A program made the position numbers and the translations under genes. Shown here piece by piece: positions 54,662 to 64,000 of a stretch of 64,000 nt of DNA. The stretch's first letter is position 1, and each line of letters begins with the position of its first letter. Origin of the DNA: Pantanalinema sp. GBBB05 (lineage in GTDB: Bacteria > Cyanobacteriota > Cyanobacteriia > Leptolyngbyales > Leptolyngbyaceae); assembly GCA_016743235.1 (NCBI GenBank), contig VRZD01000003.1, forward strand, positions 124,001 through 188,000. The letters are read 5' to 3'. The notes under the pieces were generated by a model. That model did no database searches. It was not told where the DNA came from and saw only the letters and a program-made list of their open reading frames with translations.

Positions 54662-55621
54662 ATGAACAGCAGGCACGATCGCAACGCGACCCGCCCCTCT
54701 CTATCTAGCATGCTGGGTACAGGCGTAATCTCCTGCCTGCTAACAACGGGAACCTGGTCAACTGACTGGGCTGCTCCAACCCACTCGGCGCGACGAATCG
54801 GTGACACACTCACAATCGCCCAAACCAGCCCCCCAGTCTCACCCACTCAGTCCCCTATGCCAACGGTGCAACCACGCATCCGTATCAGTCCAATCGCATC
54901 CCCAACCGCCACCCCAACGCCTACCCCTAGTCCTATTCCAACGGCACCGCAAGCTGCACCGACCTTACCTCCCGAACCCGAGCTGATTCCCCGACCCGTC
55001 GATCGACTGGGAGAACCGGCCACCTTACCCGCTGAACCATTCCCCAGTCCAACGGCGGTGCCTACCCCGCCAACAACTCCCCCCGTCGGTCAACCCGTCC
55101 CAACCTTGCAAGGCTCTCCGGTTCCAGCGCCCTTACCCCCAGCCGCTACACCGGCTCCAGCCCCTCTATTGCCGTCAGCCAATCCCAGAGCTGCCACCCC
55201 TAAGGCAACGCCGACCGCCGCTGCGCCTGCTCCCTTCTCTGCTGCCACCCCTGCTCCTAAAGCGTCCCCGCCCAATCTCTCTCCTCAAGCATCTCCCCCT
55301 CTTACCGCCCCACCCTCTCCTACAACCAGCTTTAGCCCATATCCCACCCCGAGCGAGCTAACGGAGCCCACTCCTCAGCCAACCACCAACTCCTCGCTTC
55401 CAGCCTGGCTAGGTTGGGTCACAATGGTAACCGCGATCGGGCTCGCCGGGATTATTTATCAATTAGTTTTACGACAGCGTCGTCCGCAATCGAGTGCCGA
55501 ACCTGGATCTGCTCTGACTACTGCGGATGCCGACAGTTCTGAATCGTTCCGTAGCTTAGTAGATCCGCCTTCCACAACCGAGCGATCGCTGGAGTCGCTC
55601 GACCCCCCTGAAGAAAATTAG
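54662..55621 (+). CDS. Pro-rich low-complexity protein with signal peptide and one C-terminal helix
   Basis: The N-terminal 30 residues may be a signal (MLGTGVISCLLTTGTW context). Residues about 60-250 are almost entirely Pro, Thr, Ala and Ser (for example SPTATPTPTPSPIPTAP), followed by one membrane helix (LGWVTMVTAIGLAGIIYQLV) and a short acidic tail. It probably forms an extended periplasmic stalk tethered to the membrane. I have no functional assignment. It converges on the DUF1400 hydrolase. Confidence 0.6.
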   Translation: MNSRHDRNATRPSLSSMLGTGVISCLLTTGTWSTDWAAPTHSARRIGDTLTIAQTSPPVSPTQSPMPTVQPRIRISPIASPTATPTPTPSPIPTAPQAAPTLPPEPELIPRPVDRLGEPATLPAEPFPSPTAVPTPPTTPPVGQPVPTLQGSPVPAPLPPAATPAPAPLLPSANPRAATPKATPTAAAPAPFSAATPAPKASPPNLSPQASPPLTAPPSPTTSFSPYPTPSELTEPTPQPTTNSSLPAWLGWVTMVTAIGLAGIIYQLVLRQRRPQSSAEPGSALTTADADSSESFRSLVDPPSTTERSLESLDPPEEN

Positions 55622-55633
55622 TCAATTTGTTGC

Positions 55634-57502
55634 TCAATTGGCTGGCTGATCAGGCGATGGCACCGGAGTGGGAGTAGGTGTCGGGGCAGGAGTTGATCGT
55701 GATTCTCCATTCAGCGCCTGAGCTAGTTGGTCTACCGTCAGCGTTTGAACAAGAGACAATTGCAACGGGGCTTCACTGAGGAAGGCAGCATAGTCAGCCC
55801 GCAGATAGGTAGCGTAACTGGGCTGATTCGCAATATAGGTCTGGAAGAAGGCAAGGGACAGCGCATTGACATACCGACGAGCGATCGCTGGATTGGGACC
55901 AATTACTTCCGCAGGCAGCGCTACAGGACGTTCGGTAGACTCAAGCGCCGCTCTTAAAGGACGCCGTTGTCCAGTTCCAGCAATCACCGAAAAATGAGTA
56001 CCACCATCCATTAACACCAAATAATTGTGATCACCCGACAACCAGGTAAAGGGTTGAATTTGCTCGAGTAAGGTGGGAGCAACCGTATCAGCACTTCCGC
56101 TCACGACCATCGTTGGAACCTGAATCTGGCTTAAGCTATCCTGGCCCAAGACAGCACTGGTAATCGGATTAAGAGCAATCACGGCTTGAATCCGGCGATC
56201 TTGCAGGGTACGGGTCAAGGAACTGGTAGCATCTGCCAGCAATAACGCCTGACATTGCAGCAACAGGGACAAATTATAGTTGTTGGCGGTATCAGCACAC
56301 GCGGCTTGCAGTTGCACAAAGTTGAGTGGCGCACCCGCTAGCACCAAAGCGGTATAACCACCAAACGACTGACCAATCACCCCGACCTGTTGCAGATTAA
56401 GCTGGCGATAGGCAGGTTGCTGTTCCAAATAATTGAGGAGATAGGTGATATCTAATGGGCGATCGATAAATTCAGTCGGTTGAGCCACTTCGCTAGCCGT
56501 CCCATTCACCAAAGCCTCTTGCTGTTTCAGATTACTACCGGGGTGTTCTGGCACAAGCACCGCAAACCCATAAGATGCCAAATGCTCAGCTAAATAAGCA
56601 AAGGTATTGCGATCGGAACCTAGCCCATGTGAAATGATCACAACTGGAAGACGCGCAGGCAGCCTACTCCGACCTGGTTGGGGTAGATAAATATCGACCG
56701 GGAAAACCCGTCCTTTGACAACATTTACGGTTAAAGAACGCTGAGGTTCGCTAACAGGAAGCGGAATCACCGCAGGGCGGCTGAGATCCGTCAGGGGAAC
56801 CGTGCGCTTTTGGAAGGCAAACGGTCCCCGTTGCCGCAGATCCGTCGCTGGAAAGTCAAGCTTTTCCTGAAGATCAAGCGTCAGAGCGGCTAACGTTTGT
56901 TCCACCGACGCTTCCTGGTTGACAGCAGCGACCGCCCGATTAGTTTGGCTAATTAACTTCTCTAAATTTCTAGCAATGCGCAGGCTCTCGGCGACGTCAA
57001 TCCGTAATCCACGGGTGGGAAACTTACGCAGAAAATTGAGTAATGTTAACCCTTCTGGGTCTGCTGCCGCTAGAATCAGAGCTGCTCGGATCGCATTGTA
57101 ACCAGAAAGATCGCGTGCTTCTGGCTTAATGACGGTCCCCAAGCGTCGGAGCAGAAGTTCGCCCTGAGCCGAATACAGAAATTGGGAAATGGTGACAGCA
57201 GAGAGCTTCACCCGGGCTAACAAGACGCTGCGTAACTCTTTCAGCGTACTTGCATCAGCAAATTGAGTATAAACTGCTAAATCATCATCGATCGCGCCAG
57301 TTCTAGCATAGGACTCTAAGGAAGCCACTGGAATCGATCGCTCCAGCAAGCTATAGGACACATAGATCCGCTCGGCAGCTCGACCAGGAGCGATCGTGGC
57401 TAGCAATCCCCCTATCCCTGCCAATACCAGGCTTGTCCAAATGCGGCGATCCCCAGCTAGTAGGCATCGGATAGTAGAGAGAGAATAACACCAACAATTC
57501 AT
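55634..57502 (-). CDS. Secreted alpha/beta hydrolase with N-terminal DUF1400
   Basis: The 622-residue protein combines a signal peptide (about 20-42), a DUF1400 domain (about 43-180: AERIYVSYSLLERSIPVASL), and an alpha/beta hydrolase core. The nucleophile elbow is GQSFGGYTAL (Ser near 379), the oxyanion region VVISHGLGSDRNTF, acid near VSGSADTVAP and the His in GGTHFSVI. The C-terminal tail is a Pro/Thr repeat. The DUF1400-hydrolase architecture is typical of cyanobacteria. The substrate is unknown; a lipase, esterase or platelet-activating-factor-like activity is possible. Confidence 0.88.
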   Translation of the reverse strand: MNCWCYSLSTIRCLLAGDRRIWTSLVLAGIGGLLATIAPGRAAERIYVSYSLLERSIPVASLESYARTGAIDDDLAVYTQFADASTLKELRSVLLARVKLSAVTISQFLYSAQGELLLRRLGTVIKPEARDLSGYNAIRAALILAAADPEGLTLLNFLRKFPTRGLRIDVAESLRIARNLEKLISQTNRAVAAVNQEASVEQTLAALTLDLQEKLDFPATDLRQRGPFAFQKRTVPLTDLSRPAVIPLPVSEPQRSLTVNVVKGRVFPVDIYLPQPGRSRLPARLPVVIISHGLGSDRNTFAYLAEHLASYGFAVLVPEHPGSNLKQQEALVNGTASEVAQPTEFIDRPLDITYLLNYLEQQPAYRQLNLQQVGVIGQSFGGYTALVLAGAPLNFVQLQAACADTANNYNLSLLLQCQALLLADATSSLTRTLQDRRIQAVIALNPITSAVLGQDSLSQIQVPTMVVSGSADTVAPTLLEQIQPFTWLSGDHNYLVLMDGGTHFSVIAGTGQRRPLRAALESTERPVALPAEVIGPNPAIARRYVNALSLAFFQTYIANQPSYATYLRADYAAFLSEAPLQLSLVQTLTVDQLAQALNGESRSTPAPTPTPTPVPSPDQPAN

Positions 57503-57589
57503 CTGCGCGTCTGATTTAACAATTAGCGATTTAGTCTCTACCCATGCTAATCGCTAATTGCTAGTCACCCTCAAACGCTAACGATAGTC

Positions 57590-58105
57590 TTAGTTCTGAA
57601 TGAGTTTTTGCACCTCTTGCCAAAGTTTTTCATCACCCCGAACAGTAGCAAAAATCTGCCCAAACCGTTGGGAATTCAACCCCTCATTCTGGACAATTTT
57701 GTCCATTCTCACTTGAGCGTCTTGCTGAATTTTAGTCAGTTGGGCTACCGCTTGGGTATAACTCTGCTGTTCCTTTGGAGTCACCGGATTAGCAGGCTTC
57801 GTTTTGGGATCGCGCTGCGACTGATAGATTTCTTTAAACCGAGTGGGACTGAGTCCTTCTTTTTGGACTGCTGCCATCATTTGGGTTTCAGCATCAGTGG
57901 TCACAACCAACATTTGCTTAACCGCACTGGCAAACTTCTTCAGTTCCTCGGGAGTCACTGGAGTTTTAGGCGCCGTAGGAGCCACCGGTTGCTGGGTTGA
58001 GGGGGCAGCAGGTTGCTGAGCAGGGGGAGTTTGCGCTTGAGCTGGAAGATGGCTCACTGCCAGTACAGTGACTAGTGAACAACCTGCCAAAATTTGTTTG
58101 AGCAT
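57590..58105 (-). CDS. Secreted DUF4168 protein with internal duplication
   Basis: The 171-residue protein has a signal peptide (about 5-24, ending PAQAQ) and a Gln/Pro/Ala-rich spacer. Two similar halves follow: TPEELKKFASAVKQM and then AAVQKEGLSPTRFKEI; TPKEQQSYTQAVAQL and then KIVQNEGLNSQRFGQI. Both fit the DUF4168 pattern. I start at the ATG at 58105 (MLKQILAGCSL), which has AGGA seven bases upstream. Function unknown. Confidence 0.82.
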   Translation of the reverse strand: MLKQILAGCSLVTVLAVSHLPAQAQTPPAQQPAAPSTQQPVAPTAPKTPVTPEELKKFASAVKQMLVVTTDAETQMMAAVQKEGLSPTRFKEIYQSQRDPKTKPANPVTPKEQQSYTQAVAQLTKIQQDAQVRMDKIVQNEGLNSQRFGQIFATVRGDEKLWQEVQKLIQN

Positions 58106-58287
58106 GAGTATATTCCTCATATTGACAACAATCTGCCTTATCCAGAACACCAAAACTGGCAGTGCCCCCGGAGCAATTGCAAAAGACATGGCTTTAGTTT
58201 AGCGAGAACTCGGAGTTTTGCGACAAGGGGTGAGATGGTAACGTTTTCAGTTAAGATGGGAACCTCTAAGCCGCTACAGCACAGATC

Positions 58288-59376
58288 ATGGGCAATACGT
58301 TTGGTCATTTATTTCGGGTTACGACCTTTGGCGAATCTCATGGAGGCGGAGTGGGAGTCGTGATTGATGGCTGTCCTCCCCGGCTAGAGATTTCTGTGGA
58401 AGAGATTCAAGTCGAGCTCGATCGCCGGCGTCCGGGTCAAAGCAAAATTACGACTCCCCGGAAGGAAGAAGATCGTTGCGAAATTCTTTCCGGTCTATTT
58501 GAGGGCAAAACCACCGGCACCCCGATCGCTCTGCTGGTTCGCAATAAAGATGCCCGATCGCAGGACTACGACGAGATGGCTGTGAAATATCGTCCCTCCC
58601 ATGCGGATGCGACTTATGATGCGAAGTACGGCATTCGTAACTGGCAAGGCGGGGGGCGATCGTCTGCCCGAGAAACCATTGGACGGGTAGCGGCAGGGGC
58701 GATCGCGAAAAAGATTTTGGCACAGGTGGCTGGTGTGGAGATTGTCGGCTACGTCAAACGGATCAAAGATCTGGAAGCGATGATTGATCCAGAGACCGTC
58801 ACCTTAGAACAAGTAGAAAGCAATATTGTGCGCTGTCCGGATCAGGAAACCGCCGATCGCATGATTGACCTGATCGAACAAATTCGTGATCAAGGGGACT
58901 CCTTAGGTGGCGTAGTGGAATGTGTGGCTCGTCAAGTTCCCAAAGGCTTGGGTGAACCGGTATTCGACAAATTAGAAGCCGATCTCGCTAAAGCGGTGAT
59001 GTCCTTACCTGCCACCAAAGGCTTTGAAATTGGTTCCGGATTCGCTGGCACCTTGCAAACTGGCAGCGAACATAACGATGAGTTTTATACCGACGATCGT
59101 GGCGAAATTCGTACCGTCACCAACCGCTCTGGTGGCATTCAGGGCGGCATTTCCAATGGTGAAAATATTGTGATTCGGGTCGCCTTTAAACCCACTGCGA
59201 CCATTCGTAAAGAACAACGCACGGTTACTCGTGAGGCTGAAGCGGTCACACTGGCGGCTAAGGGACGACATGATCCCTGTGTGTTACCACGAGCAGTCCC
59301 GATGGTAGAAGCGATGGTAGCCCTGGTGTTGTGTGATCATCTGATGCGCCAGCAAGGTCAGTGTGGTGTGCTGTAA
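58288..59376 (+). CDS. aroC: Chorismate synthase
   Basis: AroC makes chorismate from EPSP, the last shared step of aromatic amino acid, quinone and folate synthesis; it needs reduced FMN. The start [20 protein letters not shown] and the later [16 protein letters not shown] and [15 protein letters not shown] segments are diagnostic. The length of 362 is normal. It converges with the ZIP transporter gene, with five bases between the stops. Confidence 0.97.
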   Translation: MGNTFGHLFRVTTFGESHGGGVGVVIDGCPPRLEISVEEIQVELDRRRPGQSKITTPRKEEDRCEILSGLFEGKTTGTPIALLVRNKDARSQDYDEMAVKYRPSHADATYDAKYGIRNWQGGGRSSARETIGRVAAGAIAKKILAQVAGVEIVGYVKRIKDLEAMIDPETVTLEQVESNIVRCPDQETADRMIDLIEQIRDQGDSLGGVVECVARQVPKGLGEPVFDKLEADLAKAVMSLPATKGFEIGSGFAGTLQTGSEHNDEFYTDDRGEIRTVTNRSGGIQGGISNGENIVIRVAFKPTATIRKEQRTVTREAEAVTLAAKGRHDPCVLPRAVPMVEAMVALVLCDHLMRQQGQCGVL

Positions 59377-59381
59377 GCAGA

Positions 59382-60140
59382 TTACTCGCTTAACTTGCTG
59401 AGGACAAAAGCAACCAGGAACCCAGACACCGTTAGCAGTCCGGCAAAATCATGGGCTTGCTCAAAGGCTTCGGGAATCATAGTATCCGTTAACATGGCAA
59501 GAATCGCGCCAGCGGCGATCGCAGTGGTAGCCGCAATCACAGCCGCAGAAAAATGTTGGAAAACTACATAACCAATCAGAGCCGCAACACCTGAGACAAC
59601 TGCGATCGAGCCCCAAACTCCAAAGATATAGCGGGGCGCTCGTCCAGCTTGCTTCATGCCTGCGGCGCTAGACAGTCCTTCTGGCAAATTCGACAAAAAT
59701 ACCGCCGCTACCGTGACCCAACTGACTACACCACCGCTGAGTAAACTCACTCCGACCACGATCGATTCGGGAATGCCATCCAGTAAAGCTCCGATCGCAA
59801 TGGCTAACCCACTCCCACTGGTTTCGGCTTCAGACGATTGCTGCTTGCCGGAACGTTTGCGGTGTTTGGCGCCCTGTTGGTCAAGATATAAATTAGCGGC
59901 CGTATAGACGATCGCCCCGGTGAGAAAACCGATCGCAGTCGCCGGAAACCCACCGCGATGATAAGCTTCGTCCATCAGCTCAAAGGCTAATGCCGAAATC
60001 AGCACTCCAGCCCCAAATGCCATCACGGCGGCGATCGCACGTTGTGGTAAACGCAGAAAATATCCGATCAACGCTCCCAATAACAACGCTGAACCGGCCA
60101 GCAATCCCCACAATCCGGCTTGTAGCCATAGCGGAATCAT
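59382..60140 (-). CDS. ZIP-family metal transporter
   Basis: This polytopic protein of 252 residues has about eight helices. The metal-binding helix sequence IGALLDGIPESIVVGV (about 116-131) with SNLPEGLSSAAGM (about 147-159) matches the ZIP family (zinc, iron or manganese uptake). The His-rich cytoplasmic loop is replaced by a basic one (KHRKRSGKQQSS). The specificity cannot be read. It is close to a P-type ATPase gene on the same strand (86 bases), but no functional link is shown. Confidence 0.88.
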   Translation of the reverse strand: MIPLWLQAGLWGLLAGSALLLGALIGYFLRLPQRAIAAVMAFGAGVLISALAFELMDEAYHRGGFPATAIGFLTGAIVYTAANLYLDQQGAKHRKRSGKQQSSEAETSGSGLAIAIGALLDGIPESIVVGVSLLSGGVVSWVTVAAVFLSNLPEGLSSAAGMKQAGRAPRYIFGVWGSIAVVSGVAALIGYVVFQHFSAAVIAATTAIAAGAILAMLTDTMIPEAFEQAHDFAGLLTVSGFLVAFVLSKLSE

Positions 60141-60225
60141 GTTAGTGATGCGACTCCATAATTCGGTATTCCAGATGTAACCGATTTATCTAGTGCTCAC
60201 ATCATACCGACGGCAGACTGACACT

Positions 60226-62757
60226 TTAACTGAGATCAGCGCCCAGGAAGCGATCGAGAAACTTAGTTCGCCAGGTCGCCCGCAACAGAAAACACCATTC
60301 CACGGCAATTAGCCCAATAAAGATATAACTGGGAATGCTTAAGTAGGTCAGTTCAAAAAAGCGGCGGAATGGGGGAATGGCGACGATCAAAAAGTAGATG
60401 CCGAGCAGAATTAAGGCAACTACAGAATAGCGACGATCGCCACTTAAAGGTTCCCCGCCAACCCAGAATCGTGTGGGTGGCTTCAGAAAGGGAATCAGCA
60501 GCAATTCACACATCACCAGAATTGTTACTAAGGCGCTGCGCGGCACACTGTAATCGACTCGCGCTAAATCCGAGGCGGGAGGCAAATCTAACACGGCAAC
60601 AACCAGGTAATACAAATAGACCAGTAACGCCACCATGGTGATCAGAAGCGTGGCAGGAATAATAAAGTGCAGGATCGATCGCACCATACTGCGCCGGGGC
60701 AGCAACCCTGGTTTAGCCCAAATCGGAATAAACATGGTCGGAAAGCCCACTCCAATCAGCGAGACGATCGCACTTTGTTTGTTCTCTAACGGGAAACTAT
60801 CAGTGACGATCGCGGTGGCAAAAATCAGCAACGTCACACAGAACGTCCTGACCATGAACAGCTTCATCACATCTTGGATGCCGTTCCGAATGCACTGTCC
60901 TTCCAAAAACGCATGGGGCAATGCGCCAAACGAATCCTTCAGCAACACAATATCTGCCACACCCCGAGTCGCTTTACTGCCACTTTCCATCGCGATCGCT
61001 AGATTGGCTTGCTTCAGGGACAGGACATCATTCACCCCATCTCCGATCATGGCAACATAACGTCCTTGTCGCCGGAGACACTGGACCAATCGGGCTTTTT
61101 GTTCCGGTGTGATCCGCCCAAATACCGTTTTAGTCAGGGCTGATTGGGTAAACTGAGCCTCATCCATTCGCGCTAATTCCTGCCCCGACACCACCTGTAC
61201 CTGTGCCCCTAAGCCTGCCTGTTTTGCCAGAGCTACCACTGTTTGGGGATTATCACCAGAAATAATTTTGACTTCAATTCCCGCCGCCGCAAATCCATCT
61301 AGCGTTGCTTGGGCTTCGGGACGCAGTTGATCACTAAACCGTAAAATGCCTAATGGGGTGAGATGGGGCGGTAGACAGGGTTGTCCTAAGGCATCCTGGA
61401 GTGAATGGAGATTAGGACTATAGGCAAACAAAACGACCCGCAACCCTTGTTCTGTCCCGGTTTTGATATAAGCCTGCATCTCTGGCGTTAAGCTGGCAGC
61501 AGGCATCAACATTTCGGGCGCACCTAACACGTAAGCACCGGGGGTGAGGGGCGGAGCTAGAGGGATCGAGTCATCCGCACCCGGAGATCGTGCTGATAGT
61601 TCTTGCCCAGAGCCACTATCAAACGCTACTGCACTCCATTTCCGTGCCGAGGAGAACGGGACTTCTAGAACTGGAGAAATCTTGTGTTGCGGACAAACAT
61701 GGGCGATCGCTTCACTGGTTTTATTCGTAGTCGTAGCACTGCTGGCAAAGATCCCCAATAACGATCGCAGCTCATCGTCACGAATGCCGATCGCATGAAT
61801 CTCTTCTAACTGGATTTGATTCGTTGTCAAAGTGCCCGTTTTATCCAAACAGAGGACATCCACATTACTAAGGGATTCCACCGCATTGGCTTGCTGGATC
61901 AACACATCCTGACCCACCATCCGCACTGCCCCCAGACCGTAAGCCAGCGTGATCGCCAGTAACAACCCAGCGGGGACTAATCCAGCAATTACAGCCGCCC
62001 GTTGGATGACATCATTTAGCGAATAAGAACGGCTAAGGAAGCTAATACAAACGAGAATCCATAAAAAGCAGGAAATCAGTAAAAATGTGCGGATAATCAG
62101 GTTAATTTCACGTTGGAGCGGAGTTAGCATTTGCCGGAATGCGCGTGCCCCAATCATTAACTTAAAGGCAAAGGTTTCCGTCCCAACTTTCTCAGCTTCA
62201 TAACAGGCTGTACCACTGACACAAAAGCTGCCGGAATAAACCGGATCTCCAGCCACTTTCGGAATCAAATCCGATTCCCCGGTCAGGAGTGACTCATCCA
62301 CTTCCATCCGACCATCTCCGACCAGGGAACCGTCTACCACAACTTGATCCCCTGGCATCACCACCAGAATATCGCCTAAAACAATCTCACTCGGGTCAAC
62401 AGTACGCTCCTTCCCCTCCCGGATCACCGTGGCTTTCGGGCGATGTAGCAAAGCAATTTCATCTAACTTTTGCTTGGCCCAAATCTCCTGACAAATATTG
62501 ACCAGCACCCCGCCAAAAATCACAATTACGACCAACACCCCATCACTGAAACGCCCCAACAGGAACATCACCAGACTGATGGAGAAGAACACCATGTTAA
62601 TGAAGGTAAAGAGGTTCTCCTGAAAGATCTGGCGGTAAGAACGGCTAGTCTGTAATGAAACATTGTTTCCCTGTCCCGCCGATCGCCGCGCTAATACCTC
62701 TGTTTCCGTTAAGCCCATCAAGGGCGCGATCGTATTCACTTGCTCTGGATGATTCAT
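60226..62757 (-). CDS. P-type cation-transporting ATPase (HAD-IC)
   Basis: This 843-residue P-type ATPase has the actuator motif LLTGESD (about 156), phosphorylation site DKTGTLT (Asp305) and GDGVND (about 570). The helix-4 ion-site motif is VPAGLL (about 259-264), where P2-type calcium pumps have PEGL. This fits the CtpE/YoaB-like branch rather than Ca2+ SERCA or copper pumps (no CPC). The ion is unknown; calcium or another divalent cation is a guess. The N-terminal part lacks heavy-metal CxxC domains. Confidence 0.88.
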   Translation of the reverse strand: MNHPEQVNTIAPLMGLTETEVLARRSAGQGNNVSLQTSRSYRQIFQENLFTFINMVFFSISLVMFLLGRFSDGVLVVIVIFGGVLVNICQEIWAKQKLDEIALLHRPKATVIREGKERTVDPSEIVLGDILVVMPGDQVVVDGSLVGDGRMEVDESLLTGESDLIPKVAGDPVYSGSFCVSGTACYEAEKVGTETFAFKLMIGARAFRQMLTPLQREINLIIRTFLLISCFLWILVCISFLSRSYSLNDVIQRAAVIAGLVPAGLLLAITLAYGLGAVRMVGQDVLIQQANAVESLSNVDVLCLDKTGTLTTNQIQLEEIHAIGIRDDELRSLLGIFASSATTTNKTSEAIAHVCPQHKISPVLEVPFSSARKWSAVAFDSGSGQELSARSPGADDSIPLAPPLTPGAYVLGAPEMLMPAASLTPEMQAYIKTGTEQGLRVVLFAYSPNLHSLQDALGQPCLPPHLTPLGILRFSDQLRPEAQATLDGFAAAGIEVKIISGDNPQTVVALAKQAGLGAQVQVVSGQELARMDEAQFTQSALTKTVFGRITPEQKARLVQCLRRQGRYVAMIGDGVNDVLSLKQANLAIAMESGSKATRGVADIVLLKDSFGALPHAFLEGQCIRNGIQDVMKLFMVRTFCVTLLIFATAIVTDSFPLENKQSAIVSLIGVGFPTMFIPIWAKPGLLPRRSMVRSILHFIIPATLLITMVALLVYLYYLVVAVLDLPPASDLARVDYSVPRSALVTILVMCELLLIPFLKPPTRFWVGGEPLSGDRRYSVVALILLGIYFLIVAIPPFRRFFELTYLSIPSYIFIGLIAVEWCFLLRATWRTKFLDRFLGADLS

Positions 62758-62890
62758 CAGCCACCGATCCCACCAGCTTCGTTACAGTCATAGCGCACAG
62801 TTCACAGTTTACGCCTCTGATCAGGATAGAGCGAGATCGATCACCACATTCTGCTAACTGATTGGACTGTCAAATACTGTCTAACACTGC

Positions 62891-63454
62891 TTATGGTATG
62901 GACAAGCTAAAACCGGGTAACACATTTTCGCCAGTTGCCATCATGGGTAAGCTGAGCACTTCAACCGCCTGATTAGACCGATAAATCTCAATCTGCCGAT
63001 CAGCGGGATTAATTAACCAGCCTAATTGCAACCCACTATCGAGATACTCCTGCATTTTGGCTTGTAAGGGTTTGAGCCGATCGGTGCGAGAGCGCAGTTC
63101 AATCACAAAATCCGGGCAAATGGGCGGAAACTTTTCTCGATCCCCTGGAGTTAGGGCATTCCAGCGATCTAATCGCACCCAGGCAACATCCGGGGAACGA
63201 TCGCCACCACCGGGCAGGCTAAAGATGGTGGAAGAACTAAACACAACTCCTATGCCGGTCTGTTCATTCCACAACACGACCTTGGCAATTAAACTTGCCT
63301 CTTGACTGCCACTTTCTCCTCCCACGGGTGACACGATAATTAACTCCCCTTGCGGCGATCGTTCTAAGGAAACATCTTGGTTAGCCAAACAAAGCTGATA
63401 AAACTGCTCCCGGGTCAATTGGGTGATTGGAGATAAGTTTAGGACAGTAACCAT
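62891..63454 (-). CDS. Uma2-family restriction endonuclease-like protein (DUF820)
   Basis: Uma2 proteins are numerous in cyanobacteria and fold like PD-(D/E)xK nucleases; their role is unknown. The 187-residue product shows SPDVAWVRLDRWNAL and PDFVIELRSRTDRLKPLQAK, including Asp and Glu at the expected spacing, then LGWLINPADRQIEIYR. The usual Lys of the motif appears as Arg in ELRS, as in many members. It has no methylase partner. Confidence 0.9.
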   Translation of the reverse strand: MVTVLNLSPITQLTREQFYQLCLANQDVSLERSPQGELIIVSPVGGESGSQEASLIAKVVLWNEQTGIGVVFSSSTIFSLPGGGDRSPDVAWVRLDRWNALTPGDREKFPPICPDFVIELRSRTDRLKPLQAKMQEYLDSGLQLGWLINPADRQIEIYRSNQAVEVLSLPMMATGENVLPGFSLSIP

Positions 63455-63661
63455 AAGACTGTTTTCCTATCCAAGCGGATGGTTCCATCATCCCTCAGGT
63501 TAATCAAACTGACACTAGTTGCGACGATCGTCCTGTTCTGACCCGTCGAAGGATTGACTAGTGGTTACTGTATAGAGTGGGAGATCTCAATTGATCGATG
63601 CCGTGCGATCGCAGCGAGTGCTTGTAAGCTATTAAATGGTTCTTCAATACGTTAGAAAGCG

Positions 63662-63856
63662 ATGATTCTGCCAGGTTCAGCCGTTCGAGTCACGAATACT
63701 CAAGATACCTACTATACCTTTCAGGGCTTAGTCCAACGAGTCAGCGATGGTAAAGCTGCCGTGTTATTTGAAGGGGGCAACTGGGATAAGTTAGTCACTT
63801 TTCGCCTGTCGGAGCTGGAAGAAGTGGATACTACCGCAGGTAAGAAAAAGAAATAA
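63662..63856 (+). CDS. ndhS: NAD(P)H-quinone oxidoreductase subunit S
   Basis: NdhS is an SH3-like subunit at the ferredoxin-docking site of the cyanobacterial NDH-1 complex (cyclic electron flow). The 64-residue product reads [20 protein letters not shown], then [20 protein letters not shown] and [11 protein letters not shown], which match the Ssl0352/NdhS (DUF3252) type. It ends in a basic KKKK tail. A small inverted repeat (AGGTGG/CCACCT, 63923-63938) follows but lacks a T run. Confidence 0.93.
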   Translation: MILPGSAVRVTNTQDTYYTFQGLVQRVSDGKAAVLFEGGNWDKLVTFRLSELEEVDTTAGKKKK

Positions 63857-64000
63857 GGGTGCCAGAACGGGAGTTGACCGTGTAGGGTATAGCTGTTAGT
63901 CCAGTTTTTGGTGATGGGATCCAGGTGGGATTCCACCTCATCCTCCCCATCGCCTCAACTCCTCATCTGCATTACTGCCTATGCGCCTGCCGCTGCCGCA

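Noticed and set aside
1..64000. CRISPR arrays, insertion sequences, prophage, tRNA and rRNA
   Set aside because: I looked for regularly spaced repeats, transposase motifs and tRNA-like structures and found none.

Overview
This window is chromosomal DNA of a cyanobacterium, most likely a filamentous Leptolyngbya-like (Leptolyngbyaceae) organism. The evidence is the photosystem I core pair psaA-psaB, the NDH-1 subunit gene ndhS, the bilin reductase gene pcyA, a CpcS/CpcU-type phycobiliprotein lyase, a light-repressed lrtA-type hibernation factor and a complete plastid-type nitrate assimilation operon. The HIP1 octamer GCGATCGC recurs throughout (for example 5273-5280). The nitrite reductase carries a C-terminal ferredoxin domain, a variant known from Plectonema (Leptolyngbya) boryana. 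I see no insertion sequence, prophage, CRISPR array, tRNA or rRNA; the window reads as a stable core-genome stretch.

Layout. 0-5 kb: psaA-psaB behind a 425-base leader region, closed by a strong terminator. 5-13 kb: an orphan CUT1-type ABC ATPase, a secreted WSPEK-repeat protein, a GT39-like glycosyltransferase, a zinc metallopeptidase, an exported PrxQ-type peroxiredoxin, a small membrane protein, an epoxide-hydrolase-like enzyme and lipB. 13-24 kb: lrtA/hpf with a structured leader, then nirA-nrtABCD-DUF1830-narB. This operon starts at a textbook NtcA promoter preceded by two LysR-type operators. Nitrate is bound by NrtA, imported by NrtB/C/D, reduced to nitrite by NarB and to ammonium by NirA, both with ferredoxin electrons supplied by photosystem I.

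24-38 kb: two minus-strand polysaccharide glycosyltransferase genes (one a three-domain fusion) that share an upstream 13-mer, a secreted metallopeptidase, a receiver protein, a pentapeptide-repeat protein, a hybrid PAS/GAF histidine kinase paired with a CheC-like protein, and a run of cyanobacterium-specific DUF genes (DUF2993, DUF6671, DUF3685). 37-49 kb: 5-formyl-THF cyclo-ligase with gmd (1-base overlap), a bilin lyase, pcyA, a Crp-family regulator whose recognition helix resembles NtcA, an RlpA-type protein, an RppA-like response regulator, a riboflavin-kinase-like small protein and hisG. 49-64 kb: an ABC exporter, a prolyl oligopeptidase, Pro-rich and DUF proteins, aroC, a ZIP transporter, a P-type ATPase, a Uma2 protein and ndhS.

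Most genes are ordinary cyanobacterial core functions. The best leads are regulatory or architectural: the nirA promoter array, the mutually exclusive hairpins in the lrtA leader, the intercistronic hairpins of the nrt operon, the DUF1830 gene fixed between nrtD and narB, the GspE_N/sugar-transferase/WecG fusion, the CheC-like protein lacking its motif asparagine, and the NtcA-like recognition helix on a divergent sensor. I did not find a clearly new multi-gene system. All family assignments are by eye from translated sequence.
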